From: Prorocentrum cordatum | Taxonomy: Eukaryota; Sar; Dinophyceae; Prorocentrales; Prorocentraceae | DNA: 64,000 bases | Assembly (NCBI GenBank): GCA_963575745.1 | Contig: CAUYUJ010012559.1 | Span: 2,501 to 66,500, forward strand | Direction: 5' to 3' | Shown: piece after piece, positions 54,963-64,000 of the stretch | Layout: each line of letters opens with the position of its first letter | How positions within the stretch are numbered: position 1 is the first letter of the stretch | Made by a program: the position numbers and the translations under genes | The notes under the pieces: model-generated | What the model saw: the letters and a program-made list of their open reading frames with translations, nothing else | Databases searched by the model: none | What the model was told of the DNA's origin: nothing

Positions 54963-55083
54963 CGAAAAGGAGGAGGAGGGGGAGGAGGAGGAGGAGGAGG
55001 AGGAGGAGGAGGAGGAGGAGGAGGAGGAGGGGGAGGAGGAGGAGGAGGAGGAGGAGGAGGAGGAGGAGGAGGAGGAGGAGGAG
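54963..55083. repeat. (GGA)n polypurine tract
   Basis: Pure GGAGGA run of 120 bp with two GGGGGA variants. Confidence 0.96.
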
Positions 55084-56704
55084 CGACCCCCTTTCCAGCG
55101 GCAGACCTCTGCGCCCGGCCCACGCCCGAGGGCCTCGCGACGGGCCCGCGAAGGGGCCTCGTGGAGACCGAGGTGGAGGAGAACGGCCGGGATCGAGAGC
55201 ATGTCGGGGACGGTCAAGAGGGGGGCGTCCAAGAGGGGGGGGGGGGGGGGGGCAAATCATGGCCCAAGGCACGTGCGCGGCCCAGGGGGGGCCAAGGAAC
55301 GCACTGAAATAAGAAGAGGGGCCGTGAAATCTGGGGAGATCTCATGGCCCTGGCCGTGATATCCCCCCCCTAGTCATCACCCCCCTCTTGCCCACCCCCG
55401 AACATGGGCAACCACGTGCGATCCCTACCCCTGCAAGTCAGACTTCTGAACAAAAAAACTGGCCAGGGCTTTTAGAGTTCGACAGATGTCTGCAGCCAAC
55501 TGGCCCCCAGCGGGAGTGTCCCGGCCTTCAGCGCAGCGTGGGCCTGCACAAAAAAAGTGCGGGTTCGGTTCGCCAGAAGCGGGTCGGACGGGCGATTCCC
55601 CCGGCGCCTCCTGGCACTGCGGGGCCGCAAACGAAACCACCTGCACGCAGCATAAGTACCCCCCCGTTTCCAACCCTCTCGGGTTTTTCGGCAAGTTTTT
55701 TTCCGGGAGAGCTCCCCCATGGGCTGCGCACCCCCTGATTTGACGAGGTCCCGAGGCCCCTGGGGGGTTCTCTGGAAAACCCAGTCCCCCCAAAACCCCC
55801 TTTTGAAACCCTCCGCACTGGTGCCCCCTCCTTTCCAACCCTCTCGTCCGACCCGGAAGCGGCCGCATCTCAGAACACGTCACGTCGCCAGAGGATGTGG
55901 AGGCACTTCGGGGCCCCGACCCCGACAACGCAGACGACGGAGAGGTGTCAGTTTCCGCTGCGCGTGTAGCGAACGTTCGTATCATGCGGCTGGCCTCGCG
56001 GACTGGGGGGCCGCACGGTCGGACCTCGGATAAAGTAACCCTTCACGAACAAAAAGCCCTCCGCCGGCAGAAAGGGAAGAACTTTCGAGGGTGCCCTCCC
56101 GCATGACATCGGGTACTGACAACACGGGCACCCCATGGTGCCCCTCGCCTCTCGGCGCCCAAGAGCTTAATCGTTATCGATCAGCTCGGGCGCCTCCTTC
56201 TGAGACCTCTGGCAGGACCTCGCCCACTGCACAAGATCACCGAGGCGAAGCCATGCAACTTGACTACTGAGACAGCCTGTAGGCCCCGAAAGCGAAGGAG
56301 GCGGGAACTCCCCCTCGCACCAGACTCTCTGGAAACAGGGCACATGTGATTGCCATCCGATAATTGCCTCTCCACAGACTCGCTGTCAGGGATCCCCGCA
56401 GCAACAGCAGCAGCAGCGCCCCCAACCACACCCAGCAGAGGACCCCTAAACAGCTTTCATCGCGAGGGCCGGACCAAAGGCAGGACCGACCCTGGCGTTG
56501 CCATGAGGGCGCCCTGGGAACAACGCCTCTTCAACTTAGACCGCTGGGTCTTGAGGCCAGGATGCTTGGAACCCTTGCGCGCCTCACTGAGACCTCGCGC
56601 CGAAGTGCGCGCCGAGGCCTCACAACTTTGCATAACAGAAGGTCCGTGAGGTCCTTGCATTGATCGGTGACAGAGGCCTGCACTAGCGAGTGGCCCCTGA
56701 CTGC
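55084..56704. other. No gene recognised
   Basis: Includes a run of 20 or more G at about 55235. Downstream (3') of the LINE fragment on the minus strand, so part may be its 3' UTR, but no tail was identified. Confidence 0.4.
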
Positions 56705-58120
56705 CTAGGGGACACCAGAGGCAGAGAAAAAGGAATCATCTACCTCTCCTGGTTCGGCAGACCCATTCACAGTGGGCGTCGGAGGGAGGCTCGGAGCGGG
56801 GTGAGCAAGCTCGACCCACACAGCCAAGGACCAATCTCGGAACGGCGCCACACCTTCATCCAAACAGGCCTGAATTAAACCAGGGGGTAAATCCGCATCC
56901 AGAACTATGTCCGCAGTACCTGCAAGATCCTGAGAGTCTGGCGGGTCCAGCTCTCCAACATCTTCTTGGCATCTGCTCTGCCACTTGACAAAGTCCGAGG
57001 CTATCCTTTCACACCCAGAGACACAGTCTAGGTGATCCTGGGGAACGTTCCTGAGGCGCGCTCCTTCCTTGGCCCAGTTATCCGCGAAAGCGTTACATTT
57101 CATCAACCATTCCTCATGATCCGAGGTGGCGGCACCTAGGCTCCTGTGAGCCTCAACTTTACAAACAGTGGCCAGTCTGCCGATGCCGGTCCACCAATCA
57201 ACCCACATGTGACGACGAGGGTTGGAGGCCGAGAGGGCAATAGCAGAATTTGTGGCAGAACCTAACGTGCCTGAACAATACGTGTGGACTTGCAGCGGGT
57301 GATTTGATGACCGTTCGCTGAACCGAGAGAGCATTCGGAAACCCCTGTCCTCCCCATCCCGAGTCGCCTGTCCTGGGGCCGCGTGGAGCGGCACGGCGCC
57401 GCACATGGCGCCGATCAGATTACCAGCTGGGTCGATCTGAATTGCCGACCATCCTGCACGACTGAATCCCTGAAGGTAGGAGTGGAAGGCCGAGCCGTCC
57501 ACGAAGACAACAACTGAAAATCTCAACAGAAGGAAGACACCAACAAACGGGAGCTTATCCTCCTGGGGAGCCTCCTTGCAAGGTAAGCAAAGAGAAAGGG
57601 AGAGAAAGAAACATCTGGCCATGAGCTCACCAGCTTCCTCTCCTGGCTGCTTTACATACTGTGAGGCCTGCAAGACATGCTGTGGGCACTCCTCACGCCT
57701 GACATGAAGGCTCCTGAGGTAACCATAACAGCGGTGCCACAAGGTACCTCTCGTGCCACAGTGGACGCAGGCATCAGACTGAGCCTTACCGTTGGAGTGC
57801 AACCTAGCTTGAGGCCAATGGGATCCACCGACCAGGCTCCGAATGGCAGCAGCACGGTGCTGCGACCAGCTGTCATCAAAGTCCTTGTTGATGAGACGGG
57901 TGAGAGAAAACCAATTGAGAGGGGAGACCCTGGGCGCTTGGAGTTTCTCCATCGCCACGATGTCCGAAGCCTGTAGCGCAAGAGGCCTGACAAAATCAAC
58001 ACAGAATGCAGGAGAGAAGTCAGCAATTGTGAACTCCCCCAGTCTAGGATGCCAGAGCACATCGGCAGCGGGCCATGTGCAACCAATCCTGGCGAGAGAC
58101 AGCACAGCAGCCTGAGACAT
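56705..58120 (-). pseudogene. 5'-truncated LINE fragment: zinc site and RNase H domain
   Basis: 471 open codons corresponding to the C-terminal end of a dinoflagellate LINE polyprotein. A Cys/His site DACVHCGTRGTLWHRC (C118, C121, H129, C131) precedes an RNase H-like domain: VVVFVDGSAF (Asp208), HTYCSGTLGSA near 279-289, CKVEAHRSLGA (His325) and NAFADNWAKEGA (Asp347). Family members usually have an Asp in the second block (TDC); here it is Tyr281, so activity is doubtful. RT and endonuclease are absent: the fragment begins exactly where the (TCC)n tract of the minus strand ends, as 5' truncation during retroposition would give. The intact frame suggests a fairly recent insertion. It is of a different subtype from the LINE at 16-20.6 kb, which shows no RNase H. 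Confidence 0.8.
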
Positions 58121-58740
58121 GGAGGAGGAGGAGGAGGACGAGGAAGAGGAGGAGGAGGAAGAGGAGGAGGAGGAGGAGGAGGAGGAGAGGAGGAAGGGGA
58201 TGAGGAGGAGAGGGGAGGTGGAGGAGGAGGAGGGGGAAGGGGAGGAGGAGGTGGAGTAGGAGGAGGAGGAGGAGGAGGGCAGAGAGAAGGAGGAGGAGGA
58301 GGAGGAGGAGGAGGAGGAGGAGGAGGAGGAGGTGTGGAGGAGAGGAAGGGGAAGGAGGAGGAGGAGGAGGCGGAGGAGGGAGAGGAGCAGGAGGAGGAGG
58401 AGGAGGAGGAGCAGGAGGAGGAGGAGAGGAGGATGGAGGAGGAGGTGTAAGAAGGAGGAGGAGGAGGAAGAGGAGGAGGGTGGAGGAGGAGGAGGAAGAA
58501 GCGGAGGAGGAGGAGTGGTGGAGGAGGAGGAAGACGAGGAGGAGGAGGAGAGGAGGAGGAGGAAAAGGAGGAAGGAGGAGGAAAAGGAGGAGGAGGAGGA
58601 GGAGGAGGAGGAGAGGAGGAGGAGGAGCGGAGGAGGAGGAGGAGGAGAGGAGGGAGGAGGAGGAGGAGGAGGAGGAGGAGGAGGAGGAGGAGGAGGAGGA
58701 GAGGAGGAGGAGGAGGAGGAGGGGAGGATGAGGAGGAGGA

Positions 58741-58771
<31 letters not shown>

Positions 58772-59152
58772 GGGAGGAGGAGGAGGAGGAGGAGGAGGAG
58801 GAGGAGGATGGAAAAGGAGGAGGGGGGGGGGAGGAGGAGGAGGAGTAGGAGGAGGAGGAAGGAGAAGGAGGAGGAGGAGGAGGAGGAGGAGGAGGAGGAA
58901 AAGGAGGAGGAGAGGAGGAGGAGGAAAAGGAGGAGAAAGGATGGAAGAGAAGGAGGAGGAGGAGGAAAAGTAGGAAGGAGGATGAAGAGGAGGAGGAGGA
59001 GGGGGAGGAGGAGGAGGAGGAGGAGGAGGAGGAGGAGGAGGAAGACGAAGGTGAGGAGGAGGAGGAGGCGGAGGAGGAGGAGGAGGAGGAGGAGGAAGAC
59101 GAAGAGGAGGAGGAGGAGGAGAAGGAGGAGGAGGGGGAGGATGAGGAGGCCC
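58121..59152. repeat. (GGA)n polypurine tract, about 1 kb
   Basis: GGAGGA/GGAAAAGGA run, almost free of pyrimidines on the plus strand. The longest such tract in the window. Confidence 0.97.
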
Positions 59153-59317
59153 CTACCAAGGAGGAGCCCAGTCCTCCCGAGCTGGGCGCGGCCCGCGCTG
59201 GGCGCGCCCCCGCCCGCCGGAAGAGCGCAGCAGCAGCGGCGACCGCCGGGGCCTGCGCGGCGGGCGCCCCCACAGGAAGGCCCTGGCCATGGAGGCCTCC
59301 CAGATGGGGTCGCGGAA

Positions 59318-59495
59318 TACCCTGACCCCCTCGCGTCGTGACAAAATCACGGCGGAAGGTCGTGCGCAATTTTCCGCGGTGGGCTTCGGGACCGTCAAAA
59401 AAACGACTCAGGATGAAAAACCGGTCCCGGCGAATGGGTCTGGACCGCTGGGGGTCGCGTCGTGGAGAAATCACTACGTCGGGCACGACCCCTAC
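59318..59495. repeat. TCATGA-type element (family D), copy 4
   Basis: GACCCCCTCGCGTCGTGACA at the left; GGGACCGTCAAAA, GAAAAACCGGTCCC and CTGGGGGTCGCGTCGTG in the shared order; right end diverged. Confidence 0.7.
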
Positions 59496-60184
59496 GTCTG
59501 AACACAAGCGCTGCAATACAAAAAGGTTTTCCACGCTTTCACATATTCGCCCGTTTTCGGTGTCCTTCGCATCCATGATCTCACAAGGGCCCGCAGAGGA
59601 TCGTGCGAAAGCCCCAAATACCCAAAAACACAAATGGTTCCCAGCAGAGACCGATGATGCACGAGGCTCCACAAAAAAACTGTGACGCAGACAGCTCTAG
59701 CACGACGTTTTTCAGAGGGTGCGCCAAATCGGCGAGGTGTCAGCCAAAAGAAGGCCAACTCCTGGCCCCAAAAAGGCTTTCCAACAACCGCCGAACATCT
59801 CCAACAACCGCCGAAAATCTCCTCATCGTTATCATGTTCCTCCCTTCTCCCCCTCCCCCTCTTCCACTTCCCGCTTCCTCCTGCTCCTCCTCATCCTCAA
59901 CATCCTGCTACTCCTGCCCCTCCCCCCCCCGCCCCCCTCCTCATCATGAGCCTCCTCTTCCTCCTCATCCTACGCCGTCGCCTCCTTTCCCAATCCCCAT
60001 CATCATCCTCACCGCTCGACGTCGTCGCCGGTCATGACAGCCATCGCGCGCTTTCGGCAGCAACGGAAGCGCCCCGGATCGGCGGCACTGGCCGGAAGCC
60101 ACTACAATCACAACGTCGGGGGTCGGAGTAAACGGGGTCGGAGGATCGCGCCGCGTCGCCGATGCATCGCCGACGTCCCAGGTG
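59496..60184. other. No gene recognised
   Basis: CCAACAACCGCCGAA is duplicated at 59780-59815; a CTCCTC-rich part lies at 59840-60010. Confidence 0.5.
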
Positions 60185-60465
60185 TCCCCAACTCTGAGCT
60201 ACGACACTACGCTAAGCGTAGCGTGCTGTCATAGCGTAGGTGTCACGCCCAGGTGTACCCAACAGTACGCTGTGACACTACGCTAACCGTAACGTAGTGT
60301 CACACCCAGGTGTCTCCAATACTACGCTATGACACTGAGCTGCGGTTAGGGTGCTGTCATAGCCTCTTGGCTTCAACACTACGCAATGACACTATGTTAC
60401 GGTTAGCTAGCGTAATGTCATTGCCGGTTGGCTTCAACACTACGCTATGACACTACACTGGCTTT
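60185..60465. repeat. Palindromic tandem repeat, about five 55-bp units
   Basis: Units of the type ACACTACGCTAAGCGTAGCG and GTCACACCCAGGTGTCTCC. Each contains TAGCGTAGTGTCA/TGACACTACGCTA inverted sequence, so neighbouring units can form hairpins. Confidence 0.82.
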
Positions 60466-60497
60466 ATGTTATCCAATTTTTTTTTAATAAGATGAAC

Positions 60498-60652
60498 CCT
60501 TCCCCTCGCGCCGCGACGAAAATCACGACGGGAGGTTTCTCGCTACTTTCAGCCTCTGGGGGCCCTTACTGGGCCTCGGGGGCGTCAAAAAGGGCTCAGG
60601 ATGAAGAGCAGGTCCAAGGGAATGGGTCCTGATCTCAGGGGGTCGCGTGATA
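60498..60652. repeat. TCATGA-type element (family D), copy 5, right end lost
   Basis: CTCGCGCCGCGACGAAAATC through GCCTCTGGGGGCCCTTACTG to GGGGGTCGCGTGATA, where a TATATA array starts. Confidence 0.7.
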
Positions 60653-60765
60653 CATATATATATATATATATACCAACATATATATATGTGTGTGTATATA
60701 TACATATGTGTTTATATATATGTGTATGTATGTATATATACATATATATTCACACATACATATTG
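60653..60765. repeat. (TA)n/(TATG)n microsatellite
   Basis: TATATATA and TGTGTATATATACA runs; no evidence of a promoter. Confidence 0.92.
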
Positions 60766-60798
60766 GAAAACATGACGGCGTGGGTCTGGGTTCCGCCC

Positions 60799-60927
60799 GC
60801 CATCGCTCGGACGTCCACTCCCCGTGCACGCGTTGCGGATTCGTGCGCGCATGGCTTCGCAAGGCAATCCCCGGGGTGCTCCTCAATGGTCCTCGCCGAG
60901 AAGAGGTGCGCACGTCCGAGCGATGCC
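60799..60927. mobile_element. 129-bp foldback element family C, copy 2
   Basis: GCCATCGCTCGGACGT and ACGTCCGAGCGATGCC form 16-bp inverted ends with one mismatch. The interior aligns with 46886-47013 (CCCCGTGCA, CAATGGTC or GATGGTC). Confidence 0.8.
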
Positions 60928-61489
60928 GCATCTAGAAATAATGGATGCGTTGAAATGCGAGCGCGCCCTGGTGCAGGCGAGAAGCCTATCGTATCTATTG
61001 TTCTGCAGCGGCGACAGCGTGCCCCCGGCCTGCGCGGGGCCGCCACCGTACCTCAACGTACTTATGTTGCAAGCATATCTAAGACATTGGAACCGTATAT
61101 ATATGCTTCTTCAAAAAAAAGTTACTCGTATTACTTTACAAAGACTGGCAGTGCCAGGCCGAATCTATTCGTACCTAACCTTGTCAGAACGGATGCTGTT
61201 GGCTGTGTTCTTGGAGCGAACACGATCCATGATATTGGCCGAATCAATGAGCAGTGGGATGCGGATAGTGGGGAGCCGTAGCGATGAGGAGGGAGTGAAC
61301 GAACGACGACGACAAACACGACGATGAAAAGGATGGATAACCTCATCAAGCTATTCAGGACCCCCCCGGGGTTATCATTAGCACCGCACCGTAATAAAAT
61401 AATTATGGGGGTCGGTTTTCGCCGGACGATTTAGTTAGCACCGCGCAAATGAAAGAAAATCAAACAATTCCCGCGCCCTGGCTCGGGTG

Positions 61490-62500
61490 ATATTCCAATT
61501 GGAACGGGAATACGAATAAGAAAAATAATGACATACGAATACTAGGAATAATGACAATAATACTAATACTGAGAAGAATTCATAAGACAAATAATACTAA
61601 TAATGATCATAATAAAAGCGATACGCACAATACTAAGAAAGAACTAAGAAATAAGACTACTAAGAATAATGGCATTCGTACTCAAGATCCAAATCAGAAT
61701 ACGGAAATTAGTAAGAATAATAACCATAATAATAATAATAAGAACGCGAGTGCTCAGAATCTGAATAAGAACGAGAGGCTTTTCCCATTATCTTCAACAT
61801 CCTTGTCCTATACGATTTGTATTACCACCCCTGTTGAAACATTGATTTTTCCTGGCCGTCGTGTGGGGTCGTGCATCCGATGATATCGCCCCCGCCACGC
61901 TCGGCGCGTGATCTTAGCACCGCACCCGCACAAAATAATTACGACATCTTGTCAAAAAAGACTAGAAGTACAATACGACCGATAATCAGAATACGAATAC
62001 AACCAAGAATAATTCTACGACTAATAATGATACTAAGAATACGATTGACAGGATCAATAACAAGGAAAACAAGAATAATAAGAAGGATCAGAGTAAGAGC
62101 AGTAATACTAAGAATGAGAAGAGTAAGAGTAAGAAGAAGGCAATAAATGATAATCAAAGTATGGATGCTGATAACATTATTGATCATAATAAGATTACGA
62201 AAGGGAATAATGAGAACAACGATGGGAATGATTAAAACATGGTGGTAGTAAGAGCAAGAGTACAACAACTAATAATAATAATGATAAGAGTAAGAGTAAG
62301 GATAATAATAAGAGTAATGGTAAGAGTAATAATAATCATAACAACAAAGATAATAATCATAATCGTAACCATGATACTGATACGAAGTGGAAAGACCAAA
62401 CTATGAATAAGAATGAGAGAAACAATAATAATTGTAATAATTACAATTCTGATGACAATAAGAAAAATAATGATCATAACAAGAATAAGAAAAAGAGCTT
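61490..62500. repeat. AT-rich AATAAG/AATAATAAGA tract
   Basis: Degenerate AATAAT/AAGAATA repeats, the most AT-rich part of the window, interrupted by the conserved block at 61779-61940. Confidence 0.88.
61779..61940 (+). repeat. 160-bp direct repeat, copy 1 (copy 2 at 62503-62660)
   Basis: TTGTCCTATACGAT, ACCACCCCTGTTGAAACATT, GATATCGCC and GCGCGTGATCTTAGCACC recur at 62503-62660. Each copy follows an AATAAG array, so the larger unit is about 724 bp. GTTAGCACCGCGCAAA at 61435 suggests a third, partial copy. Confidence 0.9.
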
Positions 62501-62502
62501 GG

Positions 62503-62660
62503 CCTCATTATCTTCATCATTCTTGTCCTATACGATGTGTGCTACCACCCCTGTTGAAACATTGTTTTTCTCCCGGCCAACGTGTAAGGTAGCGCATCCG
62601 AGGATATCGCCCTCGCCACGCACGGCGCGTTATCTTAGCACCCGCACCGCCCAAATAATT
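62503..62660 (+). repeat. 160-bp direct repeat, copy 2
   Basis: Same blocks as 61779-61940 with scattered substitutions. Confidence 0.9.
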
Positions 62661-62828
62661 TGCTCCCCATCGTAGGCACGGACGGTACATTTTCAAAGCT
62701 GGGCTCTCCCTTGCGTGGGACTTAATGTTGTTCTTGTTGGTGTTGGCGTTGTTGGTGTTTTTGATGTTGATGTTGTCGTAGGTGTTGTTATTGGTCTTGT
62801 TGTTCTAGATATAAGTCTTATTGCAGGA

Positions 62829-62928
62829 GCCGTGAGGGAGTCTTGAGGAGGATGAGGAGGATTTGTTCTGTTTAGGGCCGTGCCGTAAGGGAGTCTTGAG
62901 GAGGAGGAGGAGGATTTGTTCTGTTTAG
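62829..62928 (+). repeat. Tandem duplication of about 50 bp
   Basis: GCCGTGAGGGAGTCTTGAGG ... GATTTGTTCTGTTTAG appears twice with different GGA repeat lengths. Confidence 0.88.
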
Positions 62929-63555
62929 CTGGGCCAAGGCCTCTTGACTGAGGCCTTGGCCCTCGGCTTGATCCGTGATGGCGAATGAGAGCCAAACCAT
63001 TGCGAGAATGTCTCAGGCGCTGTGCTTGTTTCGGCGAGCAGGCTCGTCTGCGTTCACATGAAGGTGCGAGGTGCCAGGGTAACGTTCCTGGGGTGCCGGG
63101 TGCGTTCTACTTTCGCCGGAGAGGGGGGGGGTTCTTAATTGCTTCTCCAGGTTAACAACGACGAAACGAGATTTGGGAGAGAACTGGGCAGGAACAGGGA
63201 ACCGTAGGAGGGGGAGGGCGAAGAGGAGGAGGAGGAGGCGGAGGAGGACGAGGACGAGGACGAGGAAAATGCGTCAAATCGAAAGTGAAGGGGGTGGTGC
63301 GGGGTGCGGGCGAGGCGGTTTTAGGGGGACTGGCGGGGAGGTTGACGACGACGATGCGTTGAGGCAGGAGGAGAAGGGCCCAGGAGACGGACAAAGGAAG
63401 AACGAACGAGAGGAACTACGACGCGGAGGACGAGGACAATGAGTAAGAAGCCCCTGACTGGCATGTGCATTGTCTTCCCTGTTCGCGGTCATTGAGCGGC
63501 CTAGGCCTGGCAGTGGAGACATGGAGCCGTATCTATTCGTCTCCATTTGTGGTAA
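62929..63555. other. No gene recognised
   Basis: Contains a GGA/GAC-rich stretch at 63205-63265. Open frames lack domains. Confidence 0.5.
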
Positions 63556-63559
63556 ACAT

Positions 63560-63740
63560 GCTTTCCAGCGATGGGCGCCGTATTGAAACGTATCTAAACA
63601 TATCTAATCATGTCTGTTCGTATCCAAAAAACGACCCCGGATCTAGAATTAGGAAGAACACTTACTTCTCGTATCTAAAATTAGTAAGCAATCGTATCTT
63701 CACGTATCGATGTTTGAAACATATATGTACGTATCTACTT
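63560..63740. repeat. CGTATCTAAA degenerate repeat
   Basis: CGTATCTAAACATATCTAAT, TCGTATCC, CGTATCTAAAATTAG and TACGTATCTAC units. Confidence 0.7.
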
Positions 63741-64000
63741 TTCTAAAAGGAAAACCTGTAAAACCCATATGGTTCAGGGGGAATGTTAGATACCGTGCGG
63801 CCCTGCCGAATGCAGCTGCCGCTGGGGAAACGAGCAACCAACATAGATTTTTAGATGTGTCTTCCGGGCTTCCCGGAAGCCCCCCCCCCCCCCTCGGGAG
63901 GCCGCCGGCCCCCCTTCTCGCCTTCTCTGGAGGCTGCCGCCCCGGCCGATGCCGATGCCGCTGCATCTCGGGCTAGGCGAAAGGGGGGGATAGCATAGGG

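Noticed and set aside
54327-55312. Plus-strand ORF of 326 codons
   Set aside because: Half is poly-Gly from (GGA)n, the rest lacks domains, and another frame is equally open.
60653-60765. TATA-rich stretch as a promoter
   Set aside because: It is a microsatellite with no gene downstream; dinoflagellate promoters are not typically TATA-based.
1-64000. tRNA and rRNA genes
   Set aside because: I scanned for characteristic conserved motifs and saw none that I could support; a covariance-model search would be decisive.

Overview
The window looks like nuclear DNA of a photosynthetic dinoflagellate. The sequence evidence is: an exact 22-nt match to the dinoflagellate spliced leader (20552-20573, minus strand); a Ty1/copia element and a LINE whose proteins resemble dinoflagellate retroelement types; one intronless ORF with a bipartite plastid-targeting presequence (52078-52500); and otherwise a gene-poor, mostly GC-rich landscape full of microsatellites, tandem repeats and small inverted-repeat elements. 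Most long open frames are translations of simple repeats (poly-Ser/Leu/Pro/Glu/Arg/Asp/His) and are not annotated as genes.

Layout. 0.13-9.64 kb: a complete Ty1/copia LTR retrotransposon on the minus strand with identical 144-bp LTRs, a Ty1-like primer-binding site and a 5-bp target repeat, inserted in a (GGA)n tract. Its gag and pol frames are nevertheless broken by in-frame stops and one frame change. 9.6-16 kb: polypurine tracts, minisatellites, palindromic repeats, and (AGT)n, (ACATCT)n and (GCTAA)n arrays. 16.1-20.6 kb: a decayed but nearly full-length LINE (ORF1-like region, AP-like endonuclease, reverse transcriptase) whose 5' end is an intact spliced leader. 20.6-30 kb: (TCC)n, (GAC)n, 1.1 kb of (ATC)n, (ACCAT)n and a 77-bp tandem repeat of about 13.6 copies. 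30-37 kb: a degenerate ~40-bp satellite, split by a 2.6-kb block of an unrelated satellite that ends in inverted orientation. 37-52 kb: short inverted-repeat elements, several with (CTC)n cores, and one nested insertion (44.4-46.1 kb). 52.1-52.5 kb: the only convincing host gene. 56.7-58.1 kb: a 5'-truncated LINE RNase H fragment ending against 1 kb of (GGA)n. 59-64 kb: further repeats and an AT-rich (AATAAG)n tract.

There is no sign of an operon or a cooperating gene set. The unifying theme is retroelements and small inverted-repeat elements interwoven with strand-asymmetric purine/pyrimidine repeats. At least six non-autonomous families recur within this one window; the clearest is a ~155-165-bp element present six times, most copies bounded by 9-bp target-site-like repeats.
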